This document shows, one piece after another, positions 22,975-34,960 of a stretch of DNA of 64,000 bases. The DNA is taken from assembly GCA_037179515.1 (NCBI GenBank), contig JAXCGZ010019180.1, positions 1 through 64,000 on the forward strand. Direction: 5' to 3'. Both the position numbers and the translations under genes were made by a program. Position 1 is the first letter of the stretch. Each line of letters opens with the position of its first letter. The notes below the pieces were generated by a model, which saw nothing but the letters and a program-made list of their open reading frames with translations, was not told the origin of the DNA and made no database searches. Source of the stretch: Halocaridina rubra (Eukaryota > Arthropoda > Malacostraca > Decapoda > Atyidae).

Positions 22975-23816
22975 GATTACTTAATTGTGATTACCTAATT
23001 GTGTTTACGGGAAAGAGCCCAAAGCTCGTATCTTCCCGTCACCTGATCGGTTCCATTTTAGACTTAGTGATACTTATTATACCTGTCCTTAAAACTATGG
23101 ATTGAGATAGCATTAACTACCTCCTCGCTTAGCCAATTCCAATTATCAACTACTCTTACACTGAAAAAGTAATTTCTTACATCCTGCAAAGAAGTTTTCT
23201 TACGAAGCTTCAAACTATGACCTCTAGTTCTAGAGCCAGCCATATCAAAATATTGATCCCTATCCACTCTATCATAACCATGAAGGAATTTAAAGACTGT
23301 CACCATATCCCCCCTCAATATTCTAGCTTCCAGTGATGGTAAGTCTAATTCCCTCAGCCTCTCATCATAACTGAGATTGCATATTTCTGGCACCAGTTTC
23401 GTGGCATGTCTTTGAACTTTTTCAAGCTTAGCTATGTGCTTTTTCAAGTGCGGATTCCAAAAGGGGGCTGCATATTCGAGTCTTGGCCTCGCATAGGTTA
23501 CATAAATATTTCTGAACATTTCCTTGTCCATGTGCCTGAAGGCTACCCTTACATTTGATAAGAATGCATATGCTGCCCTTACTATGCCATTTATATGTAT
23601 TTCTGGAGACAAATCTGCCAGTATGTTTACTCCTAGATCTCTCTCATTTTCTGTCTCTTGAAGTTGTACTCCAGCCACCGAGTAGTCAAGCTTGGGCCTT
23701 CTTGCACTTGTACCCATTCTCATTACTTTACATTTTGAAGTATTGAATTTCATTAGCCACTTTTCTGACCACTCATGCAGATTATTTAGATCCTCCTGAA
23801 GTTCTCTACCATTTTA
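22975..23816 (-). mobile_element. CR1/L2-like LINE 3' fragment in the gypsy gag
   Basis: Minus-strand copy of the same LINE family as 28164-29957. Its 3' end is at about 22975 with ATTAGGTAATCACAATTA-type terminal repeats. It is truncated 5' within the RT, near the codons for NNGREL. I could not define a clear target duplication. Confidence 0.8.
23064..23753 (-). pseudogene. C-terminal RT fragment of a CR1/L2-like LINE
   Basis: The 229-codon frame covers the RT thumb and C-terminal domain (KFNTSKCKVM, LEKVQRHATKLVP, the HGYDRVDRDQYFD segment and the terminal SFKDRYNKYH). The catalytic FADD lies upstream of the truncation and is missing, so no enzyme can result. It keeps the MAGSRTRGH stretch that the 28164 copy has lost. 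Confidence 0.8.
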
Positions 23817-26800
23817 TTGTTAAGCCTTCTTATCACAGGAGTTTGATAAGCTTCCAGCAAAGAAAAAAAAAGGGAAGGATGAGTGTAAAAGAATTGTATG
23901 CTGATTTAAAGGCCCTAGTAAAGCATTGTAATTTTGGCAACCAATTTTATGGTAGAGTAAGAGATCAGTTATTTATGGCTGTAGATGCTGAAGTTTATTT
24001 TTCAAATTTAGTGGCTCTCAACATAGATCTCCAAGCGATGACCTCTCAGGCTATTTTGGAGAGCATTTTGAACATGGAATAAGCATTTGTAAGTGAGAAA
24101 GATGAGGTTCAGTCACAGGTTCAGGTTGTAAGAAGAAAATATGTAGGTTTATCTTGTCAACATTGTGGTTTCTCTCATGACAGCTTTTATTGTAAATTTA
24201 AGCATTTATCATGTAATAATTGTCATAAAAAGGGTCATTTACAGAAGGTTTGTAAAGAAGCCAAAAGAGAGAGTGGTTATAGTACAGGTAAAGGTTCAAA
24301 TAAACCAAGCAAGAAAGATTTTAGTAGTAAACCTAAGTTTAATAGTAGGAAAACTGTAAAGATTGTGGATGATCAAGATGTATCATTAAGTGATAATGAT
24401 GATGAGGATGATAAAGTGTTAACTGTCAGAGATAAAATCTATGCTGTTCATGCTGAACAATTTTATTTTTCTTTTAATAAGATGCAAGTTCCTTTTGAGG
24501 TTGATAGTGGTGCTACTGTTTCAACTTTGAATAAAGATTGGGTTGAGAAGTTGAATTTGAAAGTTGAACAATGTAAGAAACCCTTACAGGCTTATGATGA
24601 TTTTAATATAAAGGTTTTGGGAAAAGTGATTGCTCCTGTTGTGTATAATGGATATAATGTATCACAATTCTTTTATGTTGTTGGTTCAAAGAATACAAAT
24701 TTATGTGGTAAAAATCTAATGAAACAAGTTGGTATTTATTTGGCAGGATTAGATGAAAGTACCAAGGATAAAAATGTTCATAATGTAAGTGTTGAACAAG
24801 TGTGTGAAGATTATAATGTTGATGTAAGCAAACCTATTTAGTAAAAGCACGTACTGTTCCATTTTACCATAAAGAGATGGTTGAAGTGGCCATTGATAAA
24901 CTTGTAAGTGAAAATATTATAGAATCTGTTTTTCTCATAGTGAATGGGCTGCGCCTATTGTACCTGTGTTAAAAGAGAATAAGAAAGAAATTCGCATATG
25001 TGCAGATTTTAAGCATTTGAATAAGCAAATACAATGTGATAAATACCCCTTGCCTAAGATTGATGAACTTTTGTTCAGTGTTGGCAAAGGCAAAATTTTT
25101 TCTAAGATTGATTTGAAGAATGCATATTTGCAAATACCTGTTGAAGAACAAAGTTAAGAGTTTTTAGTTATTAATACACACAAAGGAATGTATAAATACA
25201 AGAAGTTGCCATTTGGCTTGTCCTCTTCTCCTGGTATTTTTCAAAGATTTATTTCACAGATCTTATGTAATATTGATGGTGTTGCTGCATATATGGATGA
25301 TATAGTTGTCAGTGGTGAAACTAAAGATGAGCATGATGAGAGACTCAAGAAAGTTTTAAATGTGTTGCAATCTCATAATGTACAGATAAATAAGAGTAAA
25401 ACAGTTTTAAATATGGAATGTATTGAATATTTAGGTTACTGTATATCAAGTGAAGGAATAAAACCATCCCCAAAGAAGGTTAAAGCAATTTTGGATGCTC
25501 CTTGTCCTACCTCAGTAGCAGAGGTTTACTCATTTTTAGGGATGATTACATTTTACTGTAGATTTATTAAGAATTTTTCAACTAAATCAGCTCCATTGTA
25601 TGATTTATTGAACTAAAGGTGCCAAGTTTAAATGGACAAAGATTGAACAGAATGCATTTAAATGTCTTAAGCAAGATTTTGTAGACTCTAAAGTGTAAGT
25701 AAATTTTGATGGGTCATATCCCTTGATTGTAGAAGTTGATGCTTCACCTGTTGGTGTAGGATGTGTGTTATTGCAAAGGTCAATGGAGTAGAAAGACCTA
25801 TTTATTTTGCAAGTAAGAAATTGAGTAGTGCTGAGATGAAATATTCACAGTTGGATAAAGAAGGATTGTCTTTGATTTTCGCTGTCAAAAGATTTAGATA
25901 TTTTCTTTTGGGTAGAAAATTTATGGCCAGAACGGACCATAAACCACTTTTAGAATTGTTTGGTAAAGATAAGCCAATTCCTCAGAATGCCAATTCTAGG
26001 ATACAAAGATGGGCTTTGTTACTTTCTCAATATGACTTTGATCTAGTGCAAAAAACTGGAAAGGAAAATGTTATTGCCGATGCACTTAGCCGTCTTCCAG
26101 TAGAAGATGAAATTCAGTCTGGGATTCCTGCTGAGTATGTAAGATTAGTGGAATTGCTTGATTTTGATGAAATTTCTTATAAGGTAATTAGACAATATAA
26201 TAAGAAAGATAAAGTGATGTCTCAGTTACTTATTTGTCTAAGATTTGGTTGGTCTAAAGAAAATAATTTGTTACTCATGGAATATTGTAATGTTAAAGAT
26301 GAATTGTCTCTTCATAATGATGTAGTGTTATACAGGAATCGTATTGTAATACCCGTAGAATTGAGGTGTAAGATACTGACTCATTTACATAATGGTCATA
26401 ATGGAATAAATGCCATGAAAGCAGAGGCTCGGAAATGGGTTTGGTGGCCAAAGATTGACCAAGACCTTGCAGAGATGACAAAGAATTGTAATATTTGTTT
26501 TAAGAATTATAAACAACCACCAGCTAATACTTTGTCATGGCCTAATACGGGAAAACCATGGTCTAGGGTCCATATGGACTATGCAGGTCCTATTGATGGT
26601 AAATATTTTCTAATTGTCATTGATTCTTATAGTAAGTTCTTAGATATACAGTTCTCTAGCTCTGCAACATCTGGTGTCACTATAAATCACCTAAGGAAAG
26701 TATTTTTTCTAATTTTGGCTTGCCAGACTTGATAGTGTCAGATAATGCTCCTAATTTTGTATCACAGGAAATGAAGGTGTTTTTGCAAAAGAATGGTATA

Positions 26801-27626
26801 AAACATGTTTGTCCTGCCCCTTATCATCCAGCCTCTAATGGTCTTGAAGAAAGAGCTGTAAGGACATTTAAGGAGGGTTTAAGAAAATTTAAAGAGGGAG
26901 ATTATACTACTAGAGTTTGTCGTTTTCTTTATAACTATAGAAGAAATGTACATTCTGCTACAGGAAAAGCTCCTGCAGAGATTATGTTTAATAGAAATTT
27001 CAGAGGTACTGTTGATGTAAAGCTGAAAGAAAGTAAAGAATGTAATGATAGTCTTTCAAATGAAGAAAACATGTACAAAGTTGGTGATGCTGTGGTTGCA
27101 CGTAACTATGGTAAAGGTCCACTATGGGTGGAAGGTAGAATTGTAGAAGTATTGGGTTTAAGAAATTATAAAGTGCAAGTACATTGTTCAGGGAATATGA
27201 TATGGAAAAGACATTCTGATCAATTGATGCATAGATATTTTGGAGATATCAATCAGTCTAATAATGAAATGTTGAATAATGATTATGATAATCCTGTTGT
27301 AAGTGAAATTGAAGCTGATAATCCTGTTGTAACAAGTGTTCCTAGTGAATTAACAACCAATTCTTATATTATAGAAACAAATGGTGTACTTTCAAGAGAT
27401 GTTATTAATGTACCTTCAAGAGATGTAAGTAACAGTGCATGTGATGAGTTACTTATACAGACTCCAGTAGTGAGAAGGTCTCAGAGAAATATCAAGCCCC
27501 CTGATCGTCTTAATTTGTAAATAGTGTTTTGAACTCCTTACATAGAATTTTCATGTGTGCCTTGTTTTAAGAAGTTGATGATTTATTTTTTATATGTGAT
27601 GTATTGCAAATTCTAGGGGAAAGGAA

Positions 27627-27816
27627 TGTTATGATATAAGTGATCTAATCCTTTATTTATAATAAGGTTATTTCCTTTATCGCACCTCTTTTGTTTTCAT
27701 TGTACTTACCGTTGTTGGTTTTCTAATGTTTATATTGATTGAGCCGACCGGCACTCATCTTGCAACAATAAACTGGAAGCCATGATTTATGCTTCTTATT
27801 AGTACAAACCTTAACA
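27627..27816 (+). repeat. 3' LTR (190 bp) of the standard-order gypsy element
   Basis: Begins TGTTATGATATAAG right after a polypurine tract and ends CCTTAACA, so it has TG...CA termini. It holds an AATAAA-like signal (CAATAAACTGG). The partner LTR is not in the window, so the boundaries rest on the tract, the termini and the abrupt return to LINE sequence. Confidence 0.75.
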
Positions 27817-28163
27817 TGGGATATGGTTACAGTCTTTAAATTCCTGCATGGTTATGATAAAGTGGATAGGGATCGATATTTTGATATTTTGGCTCTAGAA
27901 CTAGAGGTCATAGTTTGAAGCTTTGTAAGAAAACTTCTTTGCAGGATGTAAGGAAATACTTTTTCAGTGTAAGAGTAGTTGATAATTGGAATTCGCTAAG
28001 CGAGGAGGTAGTTAATGCTATCTCAATCCATAGTTTTAAGGACAGGTATGATAAGTATCACTAAGAAGAAAATGGAACCGATCAGGAGACGGGAAGATAC
28101 AAGCTTTGGGCTCTATCCCGTAAACACAATTAGATAATTACAATTAGGTAAGTACACACACAG
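27817..28163 (+). mobile_element. CR1/L2-like LINE, 3' end
   Basis: Starts inside the RT C-terminal coding region at GGGATATGGTTACAG, runs through the end of ORF2 and the short 3' untranslated region, and ends in ATTAGGTAAGTACACACACAG. It shares with the next copy a small deletion in the MAGSR codons (GATATTTTGGCTCT). It is the part of a LINE to the right of the gypsy insertion. Confidence 0.8.
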
Positions 28164-29957
28164 CTTTATCATAGGAAAACTGAAAGTAAAAGAACAGGAT
28201 TTAAGGCTAAAGAGAGCGGATGGAAGCATGACTGAGACGGATGAAGAGATCTGCAAAGAATTGAACAAGGAGTTTCAGTCAGTATTTACAGTAAAAAATA
28301 CCCCACCCCCTCAGATTGCAGAGATTAAAACTCAAGGGCCGGTATTGGAGAACATCAACCTTACAGCCACAGAGATATACAAAGTGCTGATGGATTTAGA
28401 TGTTCATAAAGCTACAGGTCCTGATGACATATCCCCTCATGTACTTAAAAATTGCGCAATCTTAATATCAGTGGCACTGGGTATCATATTTAAAAAGTCA
28501 CTGGAGTCAGGGGAGATTCCAAGATGCTGGAAACAAGCAAATGTGATACCTATCTTCAAAAAGGGAAGGAGGGATACAGCTCTGAACCCTAGACCAGTTT
28601 CCTTGACCAGCATAGTTTGCAATGTTATGAAAAAATTACTAAGGAAACATATCTCTCTTCAATTGGAATCCTTCAACTTTTTGTCAGTGAGGCAACATGG
28701 CTTCAGAGAAGGTAGATCAACGGTAACAAACTTATTAGAATTTTATGATGAGGTAAGCCGAATCTTACAGGAAAGAGAGGGCTGGGCAGATTGCATATTC
28801 CTAGACTTCCAGAAAGCGTTTGACACTGTTCCACATGGGAGACTTATTAGGAAGCTGCAAGCAATGGCTAGAATAGATGGAAATGTCTTGGAATGGATAA
28901 AAACTTACTTAGAAGGAAGGGAACAGAGGGTTAGAGTAAGACACTCAGTGTCTGAATGGAGAAGAGTTAGTAGTGGAGTTCCACAGGGTTCAGTTTTAGG
29001 GCCACTTTTGTTCCTTGTATATGTAAATGACCTACCAGAGTCTGTAAATTCATTCATGAAAATGTTTGCAGATGATGCAAAGATTGTGAAGAAAGTAAAA
29101 AACGAGAACAATGGTAGAGAACTTCAGGAGGATCTAAATAATCTGCATGAGTGGTCAGAAAAGTGGCTAATGGAATTCAATACTTCAAAATGTAAGGTAA
29201 TGAGAATGGGTACAAGTGCAAGAAGGCCCAAGCTTGACTACTCGGTGGCTGGAGTACAACTTCAAGAGACAGAAAATGAGAGAGATCTAGGAGTAAACAT
29301 ACTGGCAGATTTGTCTCCAGAAATACATATAAATGGCATAGTAAGGGCAGCATATGCATTCTTATCAAATGTAAGGGTAGCCTTCAGGAACATGGACAAG
29401 GAAATGTTCAGAAATATTTATGTAACCTATGCGAGGCCAAAACTCGAATATGTAGCCCCCTTTTGGAATCCACACTTGAAAAAGCACATAGCTAAGCTTG
29501 AAAAAGTTCAAAGACATGCCACGAAACTGGTGCTAGAAATACGCAATCTCAGTTATGATGAGAGGCTGAAGGAATTAGACTTACCATCACTGGAAGCTAG
29601 AAGATTGAGGGGGGATATGGTGACAGTCTTTAAATTCCTTCATGGTTATGATAGAGTGGATAGGGATCGATATTTTGATATTTTGGCTCTAGAACTAGAG
29701 GTCATAGTTTGAAGCTTCGTAAGAAAACTTCTTTGCAGGATGTAAGGAAATACTTTTTCAGTGTAAGAGTAGTTGATAATTGGAATTCGCTAAGCAAGGA
29801 GGTAGTTAATGCTATCTCAATCCATAGTTTTAAGGACAGGTATGATAAGTATCACTAAGAATAAAATGGAACCGATCAGGAGACGGGAAGATACGAGCTT
29901 TGGGCTATTTCCCATAATCACAATTAGGTAATTACAATTAGGTAATTACACACACAC
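28164..29957 (+). mobile_element. CR1/L2-like LINE, 5'-truncated, head-to-tail with the previous one
   Basis: Begins CTTTATCATAGG right after the CACACAG tail of the preceding LINE and ends with AATTAGGTAATTACACACACAC. The same 5' start point recurs at 54982 and 63552. Confidence 0.83.
28228..29712 (+). pseudogene. Reverse transcriptase of a CR1/L2-like LINE
   Basis: A 494-codon open frame with all main RT motifs: KATGPDDISPHVL, PIFKKGRRD, the A motif FLDFQKAFDTVPHG, SSGVPQGSVLGPLLF, and FADDAKIV, followed by the thumb and connection. It lacks endonuclease because of 5' truncation. A small deletion near 29680 shifts the frame so the last 50 or so codons (to about 29857) are read in another frame. 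Compared with sister copies, NPRPVSLT stands for NYRPVSLT. It is a dead copy of a family that was active recently enough to leave several near-identical copies here. Confidence 0.85.
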
Positions 29958-30147
29958 GCAACTTATATTTGTTGTATGACGAGACCGTCCAAAATATTAA
30001 ATGGAAAAATTGAGAACATTTTCTTGAGGGGAAAGAGAAGAAGCTGCCCTTTTCTGCCTTGAAGGAAACTTAGAAGAGCTGTCAGAGGTGAAGCCATCAC
30101 ATCACATTACCTAATTTTTTGTGTAAATTGGGGAGAGCTTGTCTTGA
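29958..30147. other. Unassigned sequence between a LINE tail and a BEL/Pao LTR
   Basis: About 190 bp with no frame and no match to anything else in the window. It may be host DNA or the diverged start of the BEL LTR. Confidence 0.4.
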
Positions 30148-30310
30148 AATATATAATTAATATTACATGCATAGACATACATGCAAATATTTTATTGGTA
30201 GAGGATTTAAATTTGAGATCGTGGTAGGCCTCTACTGAAGCTGTGTCCGGATTTCCGAATTTAGGGGGTTATAAGATCGAAGGGTAATAATACACAGGAA
30301 ATCCTCCACA
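30148..30310 (+). repeat. 5' LTR end of the BEL/Pao element
   Basis: From 30194 on it matches the 3' LTR (53432 onwards, with the SINE removed) up to the final CCTCCACA. The 46 bases before that (30148-30193) match the 3' LTR segment 53385-53431 in reverse complement, so the two LTRs differ by a small inversion. Further upstream I see no match. Confidence 0.7.
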
Positions 30311-31064
30311 GCTTTTGGTCCTTCGAACTGGATGAGAATTGGAGTGGTAATGGTGAAAATAGTGTACATTCTAGATAAACTCCCTCCTTGTAAGAAGTTA
30401 GTGTTAAACTCTACGGTTAAAATTGTCCATATTTCAGTGAGAAAAAAGGGAGGAGCATTGCATGTATTTGCATGAATATTGCGAATATAACTTTGAAATT
30501 TAAGTGGTTGTTGAAATAAATAAGAGAATCTTTTTCCCGGTTGGATAAAGTGTTTCTCTATCTGTGGAAACGAAATATACTTTCGTAGTTGAGCGTCCAT
30601 TAAGTAATTTGGATATTAGCACCCAATTTCGGCTGGGTGAACAGTGGTTATTAGGGATTTGTGTGTTTACATATTTCCCATTTAACGATGTCTAGAATGT
30701 CGTATTGATTCCTTTGTTTACGTAAATAAACAGAAGGTAGTGACCCACCTACTGCTAGGTGCACAGTGTCGTTTATTTGAGGAACAGTGTGATTTGCATT
30801 ACACTTTCAATTTACTGTTGCTGACTTAACAGTGTCGTTTAATTGATGAAAAGTGTGTTTTACACTTTGAGGATTGGCGTCATAATTGACGGAATTAAAT
30901 AACTGTATGTTATTATCTTGAGATTTGGAAGATTGTCCTTTGATACTCTTTACAGAGTGATTGTTTGTTGCATTGTGGATGCATAAAGAAGATCGTGGAT
31001 TCTTTGATGATAACATTGCATCAACTATTTGTTTGTTGTTTTATGTTCTATTTACTTTCTCAAT
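30311..31064 (+). other. BEL/Pao leader
   Basis: Untranslated stretch between LTR and gag. It starts GCTTTTGGTCCTTCGAACTGG, where a primer site would be expected, but I could not match it to a tRNA 3' end. No convincing gene on either strand. Confidence 0.5.
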
Positions 31065-33190
31065 ATGTTGGTTAAACCTGAGGCATTAAAACGCCTTCGG
31101 GAATTGGTTCAACGTGATTGTGTTCAGTGTCAAACAGAACTTGCCAAAGATGATGAGACACTTGTTGTTAATTATTTAGAAAGATGTCATCATACACTAA
31201 CAGAAAGATTCGGAAGATATGATAGGAAATATGAAGAATATGTCGAGTATAAGCCCCTTAAAAGGGATTCCGAAGAGGAGGATACAGAACATGACAATCT
31301 AGCTGAAACAGTAAATGATATTAGCTTAGCTGTCCTAGAACAGATTCATAAGTTAGGAACTATGAAGAGTACTCGAGCTCCTAGTTCCGAGAGTTCAAGC
31401 CTCCCCAGTGGGCAACCCACATCTAAATTTCCTGAAGTAAAATTACCACAGTTCTCTGGAAACTATGATGAATGGAACGAGTTTTGGGATACGTTTGATA
31501 GTTTAGTACATAGTACTTCTATGGCAACTATGACAAAGTTTACCATCTTGAGAAATGCCCGAAAAGGAGATGCAAAAGACACCATAAAGGGATATCCTGT
31601 TGCTAGTGAAAGTTATGATGAGTGCATTAAACAGATACAAGCTGCTTATGCCAGCAAGGACAGGATTGTACGAAATTTAATGAGGAAATTGGAAAAAATA
31701 CCAACTCCCTCTTCTAATTATTCATCACTTTTTAAGTTCAAGCAGGAAGTAGAAGCTATTACTCGAATTCTGAAAAATTATAAAGACATGGAGAACACTG
31801 ATTGGGTGTTTTCAAAACTCGTGATGATGAAATTGCCAGAAGATGTTGAGAACTGGATTAGCATGAAAATAGACACAAAATATCCTACATATGAAACCCT
31901 CTTGAAGGAACTGGGAAAATATGTATATCATATAGAGGGCAACAATACAAAAGGTAACACAATGGGTGAGACCCAAACCTACCAGAGAGATGAGACCCAG
32001 TCCTATAAAAGGAATGTGGGTAGTTATGGTGCTACGGCAAAGGTAGTAAATAGTAAAACAGAATGTGTATTCTGTGGTTGGCAAAGTCATAAGTCTGAAC
32101 AGTGTAATAAAGTAGATAGTATAAACGAACGCAGAGACAAATTGAGAGACAATGACAAATGTCTGAGATGTACTCAGTCAGGGCATTATGCAAATGAATG
32201 TTACACTCAGTTAAATTGTAATAAGTGTATGAAAAATGGTCATCATGCAGCCTTGTGTTATGAACAAGAGTCAAAGTTTCATAGAAGGTTTGAAGAACCT
32301 ACATTTCTGAATGAACAGTCAGAAAATTTTTCAAATATAGATGAGTCAAGCAATGAGCAAGAACATTCTGACTCAGAAAAGAACAAGAAACATGTTGGTG
32401 TGATGACTATGAAGGCAGTACAAAGGCAAATGGTGAAGCCGAGTTTACCTTCATGTGCTCTGCCTACTGCAGGTGGAAAAATAAGCAGCTCAAAGGGAAA
32501 TCTTTGGGTAAACACTAGCTTATGCTTTGATACAGGTTCCCAGTGTTCATTTATAACTAGGGAATTAACTGAAAGGCTTAAATTAAGCCCAGTAGATGAA
32601 ATGTCTCTTGGTATTGATGCATTTCGTTCTGAGATGAAGAAAGAAAGTTTTCCTGTTGTAAATGTAGTTATCAAATAGGGGAAAAGAAGAGCCAGAGTTA
32701 AATTACTCGTGGGTGATGACATGGTAATTAGCATCCACACTCCAGGACTAGCAAAGGCTGCAAATGTGTTAAAGTCTAATGGTCACAAGTTGGCTGATGA
32801 AGATATTTATAGTGATGTACTGGAGAACATTGGCATTGTTATTGGTGCCTTACATTTTAGTCAGTTTGTTAGTGGTATTAACAAGTGGGATGTCTATACT
32901 TTGATGGAAACACCAGGTGGTGTCATGTTGTATGGCCATATTCCTCGTGATACTCAACATGGATCCAGTAGTGTACAAAACCAACTTATTATGCGAGTAG
33001 GAACACAGTTATTGCCTACTACAACACAAGAGTTGATTGATGAGGCCATAAAGCCAGTTAATAAGTGGTTGAGTGAAGAGGCCATACAGCCTGTTAATAA
33101 GTTGTTGATTGAGAAGGCCATAGAGCCTGTTAATAAGTTGTGGGAGCCAGAGAGTATTGGAGTAAAACAAGAAGTGCATTACGAAGATTA
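31065..33190 (+). pseudogene. Gag-protease of a BEL/Pao element
   Basis: I choose ATG 31065 (MLVKPEAL) because the open frame further upstream has no ATG. The capsid part with LPQFSGNYDEWNEFWDTF is typical of BEL/Pao Gag (the DUF1759 type). Three CX2CX4HX4C zinc knuckles follow at about 32065-32280, then the protease motif CFDTGSQCSF at about 32524. A single in-frame TAG (32676-32678) cuts the frame inside the protease region; the same frame then runs on to 33190. The tail holds three related repeats around the motif EAIxPVNK. After this the sequence reaches the CAGAT site of element D. Confidence 0.85.
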
Positions 33191-33210
33191 AACTACACTT
33201 AAAAGTTTTA

Positions 33211-33215
33211 CAGAT
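33211..33215. repeat. Left target-site duplication CAGAT of element D
   Basis: CAGAT precedes the LTR start TGTGACAG and recurs at 51811-51815 after the LTR end CTCCCAACA. Confidence 0.92.
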
Positions 33216-34163
33216 TGTGACAGAGTGTTTCGCTCAAAGTCACCAGAGGCTGTTAGATGCCTCATTAATTAACTTAGTAACTTAACTGTTATTTTCTAAC
33301 TAAAAAAATAATTCCCACTTCTTGACTTTTGCAAATTATGATTATTTGCAATTTATATTTTAGCTTATAGCTAATTTTAAATATACCTTATTTACTCTTC
33401 TTGTACGTGTAGAAGTATAGTCCCAATATAAGGCTGCTCCTATTTTCCGTCTGCTACGAGCCAAGAACATTCTGGAGATTGTTTACCAGTAACCTAACTT
33501 TTCATTGTTATTCTCGTTTTATTTTATTTGCTTCCACTTGTTGCACCTAAAAATACTGTCTCTCCCTTGCATCTCTGCTATAATTGCCTGCCAGGGACCA
33601 CCACTAAAATAGTCCTTAAATGATATCATTGCCAGTTACTGCTCTAGAAATGTATCCTACAGATGAACTCACCAGGAGGGACAATGAGACGCTCTCTTTT
33701 GGCGCTCAAATTTCCAAGACGCAACATCTCGCCTGAGCAGTCTAAGTTTATTTCAGACCTTATTTACATGGCATCTTCACAGGAATTCATCTAGCACAAG
33801 AAGTGTCCTGTATTCTACTCTGCCCGTCTGACAGAGGTAATCATCGAGTTGAGGCCAAAGTCTTGGCATACGTCCGTGGTGCCGGGAAACGAAATCGTGT
33901 TTACCATCTCCGGGATTCGAGGCAGCATTTCACAAAATTTAATTTGAGAAATTTAATTCAGTTCTTTTAATGTGATTGCATTTCCAAAATTAAAAGAAAG
34001 TTGAATTCTGAGTTTCATTTAACCGAGCCATGGCAAAATGAATGGGGTGTTCAAGTACAAATATGTGTTCTGTCTGTTTGTGAGCTCTTAACCGAGCTCG
34101 GTACTTTGAGTCCCCTTAGTAAAACAGAATCTTAACAACACTCAACAATCCCAACTCCCAACA
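33216..34163 (+). repeat. 5' LTR of element D (948 bp, intron precisely absent)
   Basis: Exon 1 (33216-33803) ends GCACAAGAAG and is followed at once by exon 2 (33804-34163) TGTCCTGTATTC. Exon lengths of 588 and 360 match the 590 and 360 of B. No AATAAA remains. The TATA box is damaged (ATATAAGG). Confidence 0.93.
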
Positions 34164-34167
34164 AGAT

Positions 34168-34185
34168 TGGCGGCCGAACAGGGAC
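34168..34185 (+). promoter_or_regulatory. tRNA-Lys primer binding site, element D (one mismatch)
   Basis: TGGCGGCCGAACAGGGAC; one C is changed to G compared with the other copies. Four-base AGAT spacer after the LTR. Confidence 0.88.
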
Positions 34186-34960
34186 CCGAACAGACAGACT
34201 GATTTGATAAATTTATTGTTATTTTGCTTTTTAACATTGCACATGAAACCCGATTACCACTGGCTCGATTATTGAAATGAATGAATCTTAGGCTGCACAC
34301 GAAAATTTTCGCGCTAGAGACGTTGCGGATAAGAAATTTTTTTTATTTTCAATATTAATTATGGTAACTAATATTTTCTTGTTTCCCATGTGGTAAACAA
34401 TATTTCAGGAAATCTACATGAGATTATGTGGTAACAGACTTAAGAAATTTTGCATGACGAGAAGACGTGTTATTTAAAATTTCATTTATTTGCGTGATAA
34501 GATTGAGTGTAAAGCATTCGTGTTTTAAATATCCGTTAAAGGGTGATACTTGTTAAGAACTGTTTATATTTCCTTGGGATTTAGGAATTGGGAGAAAGCA
34601 TATTAAGTATTTTTGCTTATAATTGTTTTATATTCAAGCATTGACTGCTCATAGATTGGGAAGAAAAACTTTGGTGTCATTTATCGAGCCTAGGCTAAGC
34701 CTTTCATGAGTCTGAGTTGTCACTTGAAAATAAATTTTCTCATTACTAGTAGACATGTGTAATCTGGCTGCCTAGTAAGCTGTTAGCTTATCTTTGGTGT
34801 ATTTTGCATAGGATCTGTGCCCTTTTGGCAACACTATAGAATTTTACTTACGACATTTTATTTGTGGGTACTGCCATATACGCGCTCATACGCAGGCACG
34901 ACCGCTATACTGTACTTGTTTGTACTCTCAGGCACTGGGTGCTAGTCGGTAAAATTCGTT

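Larger units (their letters stand above)
22830..27520 (+). pseudogene. Gag-Pol of a gypsy element resembling the K02A2.6-type group
   Basis: Gag starts at ATG 22830 and is cut at about 22974 by a LINE. It resumes near 23840 with a TAA at 24080-24082, then shows a CCHC-type zinc knuckle region (CNNCHKKGHLQKVC) and the protease motif DSGATV. RT follows with a frameshift near 24930, a TAA near 25155, the motif YMDD at about 25290, and a TAA near 25615. RNase H starts at EVDASPVG (about 25737), and the integrase has an HHCC finger (HNGHNG to CNIC), catalytic D in MDYAGP, D in SDNAP and E in GLEERAV. A frameshift near 26725 splits the integrase. The C-terminus ends at 27520. Clearly dead. Confidence 0.87.
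22830..27816 (+). mobile_element. Degenerate Ty3/gypsy element with standard domain order
   Basis: Gag start at 22830, gag-pol remains to 27520, polypurine tract AGGGGAAAGGAA (27615-27626) and a 3' LTR (27627-27816). The domain order is protease, RT, RNase H, integrase, unlike elements A-D. It is interrupted by a minus-strand LINE fragment (about 22975-23816). The flank after its LTR (GGGATATGG) continues a CR1/L2-like LINE, so this element landed inside that LINE. Confidence 0.85.
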
